Below are positions 31,801 through 40,433 of a DNA stretch of 64,000 nucleotides, piece after piece (within the stretch, counting starts at the first letter, position 1; each line of letters starts with the position of its first letter). A program made the translations under genes and the position numbers. The notes under the pieces are model-generated. The model worked only from the letters and a program-made list of their open reading frames with translations. It made no database searches and was not told the origin of the DNA. Origin of the DNA: F23-D06 sp002392325 (GTDB lineage Bacteria; Bacteroidota; Bacteroidia; Bacteroidales; WCHB1-69); assembly GCA_946624065.1 (NCBI GenBank), contig CAMORT010000004.1, forward strand, positions 6,990 through 70,989, read 5' to 3'.

Positions 31801-34800
31801 GATCAACATCTGAACCTCCAATTCTCCAACCTTGTTTTCTGATAATACCATTAGCAGTAATAGAAGGTACGGCAGGCGTAATAATGTCACCCGCACATGC
31901 AACTACATCAGCAGGTTTAGCAACAATCGGTTTTTGACCAACGAAGAATACTACATCAGCTGTCTTCACGCCGCAATTACCAGCAGCCGTAGAGGTAATA
32001 GTCACAGTAACGTTGCCAACTGCAACAGGAGTAACAGTAATGTCTACACTTGAACCGCTGTTAGGGACAACATCCACAGAGACCTTAGTGTTATTAGCAG
32101 TAGCAGTAATTGTATTACCTTCATTCATGTTAACAGTAAATGTGTATGCACCACCGGCGATACAAAGCGTATCATTTGTAGTAGGAAGAACCAGATTTGC
32201 TGTATCATTAACCACGATAGAGACCGGATTAGAAGCAATAGCGCTACCGCAATCGTAACCGACATTAGCAACCAATTCTTTACCATTATCAGAAGCGGTA
32301 AGAGGAGTACCAAGCGTATAAGGAGCACCTCCTAATGTGTAATTAGTGTCGACAACACCAGCAGTCGTATTGTGTGTGATGGTAATGTCAGTCAACTCAA
32401 TAGCTTCACCAGCACAGAAGGTCTTAGCAGGAACTGCCAGAGCCAAGGTAGGAGCAACTACAGTATGAACTGTGAGTTCTACAGCATCAGATACTGAAGT
32501 ACCACAATGGTTTTTAGCTACATATTCAATGTGTTGTCCATTGTGAGCTGATTCAATAGTCGTAACTATTGTGTGAGTTTCGTAAATTTCCCAATAAGTA
32601 GAGCGACCAAGTGAAGAACTCTCGTCATTCCATGCTGTGACAGTACCTGTAAGTGTCGGTTCGACAGGGCTGCCTGCACAGAACTCAGGCGTACCGGAAA
32701 CAGTGACAACAGGCAGGGAATCAACGAACAACTGGCCAACTAATTGGTAAATGGTATCGCAAGAGTTCTCAGCAAATGCATATACATACTTGTGATTCAT
32801 TCTTCTCTCAACAGGAGCAGTGTAATCAAATGCTTCATCGTGAGTAATATCAAAATCAGCTTCAACATTGCTGTCAGACAACTTCATGCCAAAGGTGTTC
32901 GCATATTCAGCAGTCATGGTAACAGGAACATTATCACCGTGGCAATATTGTGTAAGAGCACCAGTAACTGTAAGCGTAGGATTAGCATTGATAGTTACAT
33001 TCTTTGTAACAATACTGTCACAACCGTTTGCTGCAGCAAATGTATCGATAATAGTGTAGGTGTTAGTTCCAGTAGGATCGAATACATAGCTGTAAACAGT
33101 ACCATTCTGGCAAGTATAATCGAATGTGCCGCAAGAAGCAGTATCAACAGTAACGGTAGGAACAGGCAATGTGTAAACATTGGCAGCTGTGTAGCCAGCG
33201 GTACAACCGTTGTGGTCTTGTACCCAAACACAGTATGATGTGGGCTGATCCGGATTAGGAGTCAGTGAGTATGCAGGCACAACGAAGGTAGCGTGGTTGG
33301 TATCAACATGACCATTTTGCCAGATGATAGAATCGAAACCAGGATCAACGATACCGAAGGTGAATTCCTGATTTTCACAGTTGTGGAAATTCGGAGTCGG
33401 ACGGTTCGGGTCGCCAGCAAGAGGAGTCAAACTACCAGAGGTCAAATGGATAGAAGGACCAGAAGCCAAGAAGTGGATTACAGGCAATGTGTCAACACAT
33501 ACATAGAAGGAGTCAACATTAGCACAACCTGTTTGTTCACCAGTAGCTTTAACATAATACCAGCAGCAGAATGTCTCGTCGGTGTAAACATCAACCTCTG
33601 CGGTGTTGGAACTAGCGTGAGCGCAAACAGAAGTCCACTCATAGTTGAATGTGGTATCGCAATTCACATTAGGAGTAGCTGTAGCGGTCAACTTGCCACC
33701 ATCCTGACCATAGCAGAAGTAGTAGTCACCATGGAGATTATGACCAGTAGAACTAATGGAAATAACAGGTGCACAATCGTTAATTGTAGAAATCGGAATT
33801 ACAAATGAAGTGTCGCAACCGGTAGTGTTATCGGTAATGGTAATAGTGTAGTTACCAGCACCCAGACCAGTCCAGGCATCACCCGTAATAGCAGCAGTGT
33901 AGTTAACATCGGTGTTGTCAACAACATACTTCACAGAATTCAAAGTGATAGCACCATTGTAAAGTGCAGGGTCACAAGCTGTGTTGTTGGTGACAGTGTA
34001 ATCAATATTCATCAACAACTCTTCAAGCTCAATAGTAATGTTTCTATTGGAAAGAGTATCGAACACGCAGAGGAATGCGCTGTCAATAACGATAATCTCA
34101 TAAGCACCCGCAGGCAAATTGCTGATAGTAGTGCCGTTAGGATAAACGGTTGCGCCACCATCGATGGTGAAGAAGAGTTGAGAATCGTAATTGTCAGAAA
34201 CAGCGTTAACGGTGAGTGTACCACTACCTGTACCAACGCAATTGTGATCAGGCGTGATAACCGGTGTCATAGTGATATGAACAGGCTCAAACGGTACAGT
34301 CAAAGTATCGTGCCATTCACAACCGGTAACATTGTCGATAATTTCAACATAGTAATCGTTATCGGACAAAGCACACCATTTGTAGCTCGGTCTGTCAATA
34401 TCATGATCCATCCAAGCACCAGGCAGAGTCAAATGGAATGTGTAGTTATGGATAGCGTCATCGTGAGGATAATCAACATAGATACAACCAGTACCCGGCA
34501 AATTCAGCGTGCTATCGCAACTGTGGTTAGGAGTGATAGTGAAGTGCGGGGTAATGAATGCGCTGTCAACAACTCTGATAGCAACAGGGTTAGAAGCACA
34601 ATGCAAAGCAGAAATAGCATAGGTCACATACAAACCACTGTCAAGTTGAGTGAAAGCACCCGTTGCATTAGAATCCATAAACAGAACACCAGGAGCCGGA
34701 CTAGTAACTACATAATAAGTAGCTGGGACAAGACTGTCCATAGAAACTATGATAGAACCATTCTTGGGCTCAATACACATGATATTCGGAGTGGATACAG

Positions 34801-37800
34801 CGGAAATGTGAGGATAATAAGGATCCAAAACGATATTGGTATCGATCGGATACTCACAATTGGTTGTATTATTGATAGCTAAAACAGTGTAGTTACCAGA
34901 ATTCAGATTCGTGAATACATCAACAGTGTCGGGATTCATCGGATCGGAAAGATCAATCAACTTGTAAGTGTAAGCACTGCTCGGGTTGTTCACGGTGATA
35001 GAACCAGTACCAAGTTCGGAACAATCGTGATCCGGAGTAAGCGTTACGGTATAAGTGTAAGGAGGTTTAACGGTGAATACGGTAACATTCGTGTCGTTAT
35101 CGCACTTGAAGGTGGAATGAATCTTATGAATGTTGTATGTACCGTCAGCAAGTTGAGTATAATCAGAAGGAAGAATGGTATCGCCAGTAGCAACATCCGT
35201 AATAATGTAGTCGTAATTAGCAGCGCGGCTGATACCGATCTGGTTGTTAGGAACAGTACAATTGTTACCATTAACCGTCGTGATCTCACCAGGAGCGAAG
35301 GTCACTTCAACAGGTTGCTCAAGAATGATATAATCATAAGAAGCGGTACAATGGTGATCATCAACAACAACAAGCGTATAGGTATCATGCGGCAGGTTGT
35401 TGAATTCAATGGTAGAACCAGGACCAGCAATTTGAGTACCATAACCAGCGATGGTGTAAGTGTAACCAACATGAGTGTTAGCGCTCGTAATGGTAAGTGA
35501 ACCATTAGCACCTACGCCATAGCAGAAGTTATCAGCATGAAGATCAGCAATCGGTTTTTGCGGACCAGGTGTGTTGGAATACATGTGGAAATTCTGATAG
35601 AAGTGGCAATCACCAGAAGAAACGATGTGGATCACATAGTCGCCTTCAGAAAGACCAGCATAAGTCAAAGTACCATTGTTACCCGGTTTAAGAATACCGT
35701 TTACTGTGTATGTGTAAGTAGGATTGGTATTGTAGATGTAGAGAACACCATTAGGTGTCACACAATCCGTAACCGTGTCAATAGCGATTTGATGTACACG
35801 CGGGGTGTCAGTCTGGTTGAGAACGGTAACAGGACCAGCGATGAAATGACAATGTTTCGGAGAGTAGATGTGTACACGATAGTTGTCTTGATACAACCAG
35901 TTGAACATAAGAGGAGTAATCACATCAGCCAAACCAGTTTGGGTTTCGCCATCCGTCACATGAGTGTCACTAACGATTTGATATACATAATTCTCAACCT
36001 GAGGAATAACTTGAACTGTGCCGGAATAAGGCGGTTCACAACGATAATTGTGATGCAAAACAGCAAGTTGGAAGTTATTCGGATCAGTTGTGTCAGTCAC
36101 AACATTAGTCGTGAATTGACCAGAACAACCATCAGAAGTATAAACGGTGAAGGTGTAGTTACCAGCTTTGAGATCGGTGTAAGTATAAGTGAGAGGACGA
36201 TAAGGAGCGTAGATGTCGCCGCTCATAGAGTAACCAACGATATGGGCTGTAGAGTCATTCAAAACATTGATGCTAACAGTACCGTCGCCTTCGATGTCAC
36301 CACAATAGGTGTTCGGAGTCTTAACGAATTCGAAGTCAGCAGCAACCGGATTACGATAAACAGTGGGTTCGAAAACGAAGCTGTTAGAACAACCGAGTTC
36401 GTCAGAAACGGTAAGTGTGTAAGTGTGGTTAGCATAAGTAGCAACAACATCAGCAGTAGGAGTGGTCACATTGGTTGACCAGTTGTATTGGATTGCACCA
36501 ACAGCATTGATGATGGTCGGTGTCAAAGTAGTAGCCATCGGCTCACAGAGAGAATCAGGATTTGCGGTAATCTCAATGATCTTGATGGTATTCTCAGGCA
36601 ATCTGACAAGAATCTGATGATCTGCATCAGGTCCGCAAGGAGTAGCAATGTGAATGTTCACGATAGTATCATGATTAACATAGATGCCAGGAGTAACATC
36701 CTGTGTGAATGTCATCTCACTTACTGTAAAGCAGTTGTCAGAAACAGTATTCGGATTGAAGTAAAGGTTATTGCCTACGAAATCAGGAATTTGGATTTCA
36801 CAAGGACGACCCGGAACGAGCGGTTGAATGAGGGTGTCAATAGCTGTAACGATAGGAGCTTCACCATCAAAACCATGGATGGTGTAAGTAGCTGTAGCAG
36901 AGCAGTTCTTCAAGTTCGTACCTGTAAGGATTACGGTGTAAGCCGTGTCACAGTTTTCGCAAGCCAGCTTGAACAAGTTGGTTGTGGTATAAGGATTCAA
37001 ACTGATAGCGGCACCTTCCCAGAACCAACCAAGGTTTTGATAACCAGGGATGGAGTCAGGCAGGTTGGATTGACCGTTAGCCACAACATAGAAGTTACCA
37101 TAGTTAGGACATACGGTATCGCCATCGTTGTGAGGATAACCGGCATTCTCAGGATGGTCGGTGATGAAAACATTAGGCAAACGATAGAAGTGGATTGCAT
37201 TAGCGGTATCGGAAGCAACGCAACCATAAACATCGGTAACCGTCATCACGAAGTGGGTAGAGGTGTTGATCATCTGGTCAACAGGAGAAACCACTGCTTC
37301 AAGATAGTTGTTAGAATCCGGAGCAATAATGGACTGGCCTACCACAGAAATTTGTGACCATTGATATTCATAAGGACGACCTGCATTGATGACGAAGTTG
37401 TCATTGAAATGCATGTTCGTGTTGGTATCGGCACAGAGTTCAAGAGTGTCAAGTGTGATGGCACCATGAACAATATACATAGGAGCGGGTTCATGAATTT
37501 GGAAGACAGGAGTCTTGACAGAAGAATTGCCGCAAACATCCGTTACAACAGCATAGATGGTAACCAGGTCGGTATCAGCAAAGATATCAAGATTGCCGTC
37601 AGCCACAACATTGGTGTTTTCAAGATAGAAAACAACCGTGTCGATAGTGGTTTCAGGACAATGATAAATCACATGGATAGCGGTGTCGAAGATAGCGCGC
37701 AAGGTTGCATAGTCAGGAGCATTCTCCTTACAGTCATTGTGCAACGGACGAACAGGATCAACATCAACCATACCTTGGATAATCGGTTTGAAATCATTGT

Positions 37801-40078
37801 TGATAGTGAAGATTTGAACGATAGGATTGGAGAGGTTGCCGCAAGCATCGCGAGCAACATAAGTACGAGTTACAATAGTTTGGCAAACTGTATGAACAGG
37901 AACATCCGTATATAATAATGTATCAACATTGGAACAAACGTCGGTGATGGTTCCAACTTCGGCGAATTGGGCAACGGTGTAAGGAGCCGGAACATCGCTG
38001 GAGTCGCAACCGCTCAGGGTCGTTGTCTTATTTCCTAATGTGTCAAATGTGCCAACTGTAGTTGTCCAAGCGATAACAGGATTCTGAATATCTCTTGCGG
38101 TAACCGTGAAGGTACGAACGGTATCGTTGTGACATCCCACATAAGAGACAGCAGCCACAACAACCTTATATGTATCAACATGGTTACAGATAGTAGAAGC
38201 GTTAACGGTATAGTTCGGAGTAGTTACTGTGGTGAGCAGCACATTGTTCTTATACCAAGCATAAGTCACGGTAGGAGCATTGCCGTTGTATTCAGGTTCC
38301 ACAGAAGTGATGTTGCTGTTCATGGTAACCTCAGCACCCGGACATACAACAAAGTCGAGTTGAGTATTCTCAACGACGAACTCAGGAGTCTGCCACAATT
38401 GAATTGTCACAGAATCGTAACCAACGGAATAAGTACCGGTGTTCTCATTATAAGCATAGAGGTAATAGGTGATTCTGAAGTCGGTGTTCTCAGGATTCAA
38501 AGCCGTGAGATCAACATACATGGTGTCACCGGATACCACGAAATAACTTGAGCTGTGAGTAGGAAGAGCCATATCATCTTCCGTGTACCATCTGATTTCT
38601 GTAGAACATTCATCAAGTTCATTCAAGTGAGCGGTCAGTCTGAGCGGAGAATTAGCGCTCAGCACCTCGTTACAGAAATAATAGGTATGGTCACCATTAA
38701 TGATCGGCGGGAAGAGGTCTCTCACATTCACATTGACGGTATCAATATCGCCACCGCAACCGATGGTGTCTCCCGTAAGGGCATCATAATAGAAATTGTA
38801 TTGACGAGCATAGAAGGTATAAACACCTGCCACAACCGTCATGTTGTTCAAAGAGGTGAGTCTTGACATGTCGGTAACCCAAGTCACACCGTTCTCTGAC
38901 CATTGAATCTCATGTCCGAGGATGCCAGGCGCATCAAGATCAACTTCTTTTACAAGGCCAAGCAAATCAGCAGCGGTGAAATTCTCGTCACGGCAGAGGT
39001 TGGTATCGCGAGCCACGATATCGGGGTTGATACGGGCATAGAGTTGGAAGGTGTCGATGGAATCAACTTTCCAGTGGTCGCACTCATAAGTACCGAAGAG
39101 CACATAGTAGAGATCATCGGTGCCGTTTGCAGGATAGAAATCATACAAGGTGGAGTCGTTGGGGCCCCAAACTTGACCACGGCCATAAGGGAATGGTGGA
39201 TCGTCTTCGCAAATGGATTTCTCATGAGAGGTGGTAATGAGATAGTGCAGGGAGTCTTGAGCAAGAATCACACCACAGCAGCTCTGGTGACCACCGATAT
39301 ACATGGAAGGATCTTGTGAACCATCATAAGTGAAGGTATAATCCGTACCGCCTAAACGTTGACGAAGACGGACTACTAAAGAATAATTACCAACTTGTTT
39401 CCAAGTGATACGAATCTGAGTGGAGGATTGGTCGGAAGCGAGGAAAGGAAGATAGAAGTAGTCAAAGTTGTTCGTGTACATCACATTCGTATAACCTGCA
39501 GCGAGATGTCCCATGTCATGGAACGGAGGAGTAAGTGCATTTGCGATACGAGCACCCGGGAAGTCATTGTGACCGTCAGTATTGCCGCAGTGATAATAAT
39601 CATTATGATCATTACATGCAATGCTACAACCACAAATACCGTCACCGTTTTCAACGATACCGCCAAGCCAGTCAATATTCTGACATTCACCGGCAGCGTT
39701 CAACGTTGCATAACGCGTGTAAATGGCAAAGTCAGCATAGTCTGACAGATTACCATTCACCAACTGACCATCACGGTAAAGCAACCATTCAATGGACACT
39801 TTGTCTCCACAGTTGGCTCCCGTGGGGAAGTGAATGGTGTAAACGTCAGTGTTTCCAACATAGGCCCTGTTCAGAACATTGTTCAGCACGAGGTCCATGC
39901 CAGCACTGGTGTCTTGAGCAATACCAGTACCATCCAGGTTGGCAATATGCGGGAATGTCTCCGGCTGCATATTCTCAACCCAAAAACAGCACTGATTACT
40001 ACTTTGCGCTTGAGCTGTTATGAAGCTCATCATCGTAAGCAAGACGCTTAGAATGCAAATTGATAATAGTTTTTTCAT
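28862..40078 (-). CDS. Giant T9SS-exported protein with SprB-like and Ig-like repeats
   Basis: A 3738-residue secreted or surface protein. Residues 1-24 are a signal peptide. Residues ~75-290 form a domain with a related copy near the C-terminus (~3475-3640): both read F-D-x-x-Y-L-x-F, then ...G-x-Y-x-(V/I)-(R/H), then I-G-G-H. Between them are many SprB-like beta repeats (middle third, Y-T-Y-T and N-G-S-I motifs) and ~100-residue Ig/HYR-type repeats with V-C-E-G-x-x-L and A-x-N-x-C-G-T motifs (last third). The last ~80 residues are a T9SS type A sorting tail (L-Y-P-N-P-T-T-D-K ... G-V-Y-V-L-Q-I ... R-K-L-V-I-T-K). SprB-family proteins are gliding or surface adhesins; a role in adhesion is inferred. 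The frame is unbroken for 11.2 kb. Confidence 0.92.
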   Translation of the reverse strand: MKKLLSICILSVLLTMMSFITAQAQSSNQCCFWVENMQPETFPHIANLDGTGIAQDTSAGMDLVLNNVLNRAYVGNTDVYTIHFPTGANCGDKVSIEWLLYRDGQLVNGNLSDYADFAIYTRYATLNAAGECQNIDWLGGIVENGDGICGCSIACNDHNDYYHCGNTDGHNDFPGARIANALTPPFHDMGHLAAGYTNVMYTNNFDYFYLPFLASDQSSTQIRITWKQVGNYSLVVRLRQRLGGTDYTFTYDGSQDPSMYIGGHQSCCGVILAQDSLHYLITTSHEKSICEDDPPFPYGRGQVWGPNDSTLYDFYPANGTDDLYYVLFGTYECDHWKVDSIDTFQLYARINPDIVARDTNLCRDENFTAADLLGLVKEVDLDAPGILGHEIQWSENGVTWVTDMSRLTSLNNMTVVAGVYTFYARQYNFYYDALTGDTIGCGGDIDTVNVNVRDLFPPIINGDHTYYFCNEVLSANSPLRLTAHLNELDECSTEIRWYTEDDMALPTHSSSYFVVSGDTMYVDLTALNPENTDFRITYYLYAYNENTGTYSVGYDSVTIQLWQTPEFVVENTQLDFVVCPGAEVTMNSNITSVEPEYNGNAPTVTYAWYKNNVLLTTVTTPNYTVNASTICNHVDTYKVVVAAVSYVGCHNDTVRTFTVTARDIQNPVIAWTTTVGTFDTLGNKTTTLSGCDSSDVPAPYTVAQFAEVGTITDVCSNVDTLLYTDVPVHTVCQTIVTRTYVARDACGNLSNPIVQIFTINNDFKPIIQGMVDVDPVRPLHNDCKENAPDYATLRAIFDTAIHVIYHCPETTIDTVVFYLENTNVVADGNLDIFADTDLVTIYAVVTDVCGNSSVKTPVFQIHEPAPMYIVHGAITLDTLELCADTNTNMHFNDNFVINAGRPYEYQWSQISVVGQSIIAPDSNNYLEAVVSPVDQMINTSTHFVMTVTDVYGCVASDTANAIHFYRLPNVFITDHPENAGYPHNDGDTVCPNYGNFYVVANGQSNLPDSIPGYQNLGWFWEGAAISLNPYTTTNLFKLACENCDTAYTVILTGTNLKNCSATATYTIHGFDGEAPIVTAIDTLIQPLVPGRPCEIQIPDFVGNNLYFNPNTVSDNCFTVSEMTFTQDVTPGIYVNHDTIVNIHIATPCGPDADHQILVRLPENTIKIIEITANPDSLCEPMATTLTPTIINAVGAIQYNWSTNVTTPTADVVATYANHTYTLTVSDELGCSNSFVFEPTVYRNPVAADFEFVKTPNTYCGDIEGDGTVSINVLNDSTAHIVGYSMSGDIYAPYRPLTYTYTDLKAGNYTFTVYTSDGCSGQFTTNVVTDTTDPNNFQLAVLHHNYRCEPPYSGTVQVIPQVENYVYQIVSDTHVTDGETQTGLADVITPLMFNWLYQDNYRVHIYSPKHCHFIAGPVTVLNQTDTPRVHQIAIDTVTDCVTPNGVLYIYNTNPTYTYTVNGILKPGNNGTLTYAGLSEGDYVIHIVSSGDCHFYQNFHMYSNTPGPQKPIADLHADNFCYGVGANGSLTITSANTHVGYTYTIAGYGTQIAGPGSTIEFNNLPHDTYTLVVVDDHHCTASYDYIILEQPVEVTFAPGEITTVNGNNCTVPNNQIGISRAANYDYIITDVATGDTILPSDYTQLADGTYNIHKIHSTFKCDNDTNVTVFTVKPPYTYTVTLTPDHDCSELGTGSITVNNPSSAYTYKLIDLSDPMNPDTVDVFTNLNSGNYTVLAINNTTNCEYPIDTNIVLDPYYPHISAVSTPNIMCIEPKNGSIIVSMDSLVPATYYVVTSPAPGVLFMDSNATGAFTQLDSGLYVTYAISALHCASNPVAIRVVDSAFITPHFTITPNHSCDSTLNLPGTGCIYVDYPHDDAIHNYTFHLTLPGAWMDHDIDRPSYKWCALSDNDYYVEIIDNVTGCEWHDTLTVPFEPVHITMTPVITPDHNCVGTGSGTLTVNAVSDNYDSQLFFTIDGGATVYPNGTTISNLPAGAYEIIVIDSAFLCVFDTLSNRNITIELEELLMNIDYTVTNNTACDPALYNGAITLNSVKYVVDNTDVNYTAAITGDAWTGLGAGNYTITITDNTTGCDTSFVIPISTINDCAPVISISSTGHNLHGDYYFCYGQDGGKLTATATPNVNCDTTFNYEWTSVCAHASSNTAEVDVYTDETFCCWYYVKATGEQTGCANVDSFYVCVDTLPVIHFLASGPSIHLTSGSLTPLAGDPNRPTPNFHNCENQEFTFGIVDPGFDSIIWQNGHVDTNHATFVVPAYSLTPNPDQPTSYCVWVQDHNGCTAGYTAANVYTLPVPTVTVDTASCGTFDYTCQNGTVYSYVFDPTGTNTYTIIDTFAAANGCDSIVTKNVTINANPTLTVTGALTQYCHGDNVPVTMTAEYANTFGMKLSDSNVEADFDITHDEAFDYTAPVERRMNHKYVYAFAENSCDTIYQLVGQLFVDSLPVVTVSGTPEFCAGSPVEPTLTGTVTAWNDESSSLGRSTYWEIYETHTIVTTIESAHNGQHIEYVAKNHCGTSVSDAVELTVHTVVAPTLALAVPAKTFCAGEAIELTDITITHNTTAGVVDTNYTLGGAPYTLGTPLTASDNGKELVANVGYDCGSAIASNPVSIVVNDTANLVLPTTNDTLCIAGGAYTFTVNMNEGNTITATANNTKVSVDVVPNSGSSVDITVTPVAVGNVTVTITSTAAGNCGVKTADVVFFVGQKPIVAKPADVVACAGDIITPAVPSITANGIIRKQGWRIGGSDVDLTVTHMTTAMNGAQLTYYVENFCGETVSDPAILTVNDTADLFVAHTISSDDTLCVGSTFAITDILVNPTNVLSYTVTPAGAITFTKSGDEHVAPGASLTLTGVAAENVTVTITSTDLCGAPKSITIPFVVSEPATIAAIAAPAAVCEGEVLALTAPTITDNGNSNIHAQGWEVKKTGETAFSAFDPTTPMTHAHDGADLRYMVENACGTVYSNVVTITVNDTAKLTAPANATQTVCNNSAIANIVMTTNKPLALSTELTNAGLTVSGNTISGTVSIPSTETFPYSLTGTVSTVSTDCPAYDKTETITITVTEKPVVTLTAPDVVCDGDDISSTYTVVDNGSAITSQGYEISTSTAMLGYYTAWTAAPKATIADHDHYIYYSATNNCGTTTSDTFQLKVAGHATVVIDPSMFRDTCANNPFSDFLIGEPTVTLATDATVAVDTLWLKKEGANYTAIEPTTAIADPTSVVCVVVTECFRDTSNVVALAFDKAPEFANSTPFTTANFTVCEGTPFTDPGLTVGDDNTYDIIANTDGAVTLTWTIDGVAMDFTTAYDHASFDGKDVKLVVSNDCGSVEYSVPAVIRELPVPEMLKDTTVCADPANTFTLSVANENSTSTYEWFGSDNATVATTATATLPAGIVDTVMTFYVVETDKYGCISQNRINVSPDTIASDVITVKVTSKPAFIFTDMAGTVTHDINSSINNSTTAYKWTVDTKCYTDMDTKVFVNFYIYHDGVLIPASEISQYLTTPTTTINGVDHSWNTNQYVEFTSGDGTSTRTDYAFYTTMVNHYPHSNLSGAAYDFDWLYLHFVSSRFFTNTMAQFLQTGDYEIHYELYATDGSEINYYYKDGGVTQKIGGHNYVGATLLTSDVFTIHVDDGPAYDNTEAPEIPEVLNISDEPTVKLYPNPTTDKVNVRIEGMSGNAVVKITTLTGKTVAQKSINIASKSVVEHFDVSEFTPGVYVLQIVSDDAVISRKLVITK

Positions 40079-40181
40079 ACTTGTATTTTTTGATTGTTAT
40101 AAATTATTTATTCTTTTTTCCCTTATTTATCTGTATTTGAGATTCATAGATTACAATACACTATACTAAACTTTCAACCTG

Positions 40182-40189
40182 CAAAAATA
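40182..40189 (-). promoter_or_regulatory. Promoter candidate of the giant gene
   Basis: TATTTTTG on the minus strand leaves a leader of about 100 bases. A second candidate, TAACTTTG at 40341-40348, would give a longer leader. The rest of the 40079-40433 gap is AT-rich and holds no gene. Confidence 0.5.
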
Positions 40190-40373
40190 CATTTTTTTTT
40201 CATTCTTATTCTTTCTGTATTTTTTTTTTATTATTTTTTTTACGGCCACCACTATTTAATAGTTACAAAAACTTTAATATCTCATTTGTTTTTTTAGAAT
40301 ATTGATTTAAGAATCAAAACATTACATTAAATATAAACGGCAAAGTTATGAACAATTATATAATAATAAAATT

Positions 40374-40401
40374 GTCGGGACTATTATACTAAAGCCCCGA
40401 C
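40374..40401 (-). terminator. Terminator of the proS-mazG-porE operon
   Basis: GTCGGG and CCCGAC (40374-40379, 40396-40401) plus a three-pair extension form a 9-bp stem with one G-T pair. A weak T-rich run follows on the minus strand. Confidence 0.6.
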
Positions 40402-40433
40402 TTTTAAAGGAAAACGACTGTATTTGGTTGTTT

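Noticed and set aside
28913..36478. Several long plus-strand frames inside the giant gene
   Set aside because: They mirror the repetitive minus-strand gene, show no family and have no promoter.
28862..40078. The repeats of the giant gene as a CRISPR array or DNA satellite
   Set aside because: The similarity is at the protein level with degenerate DNA and no regular short repeats or spacers.
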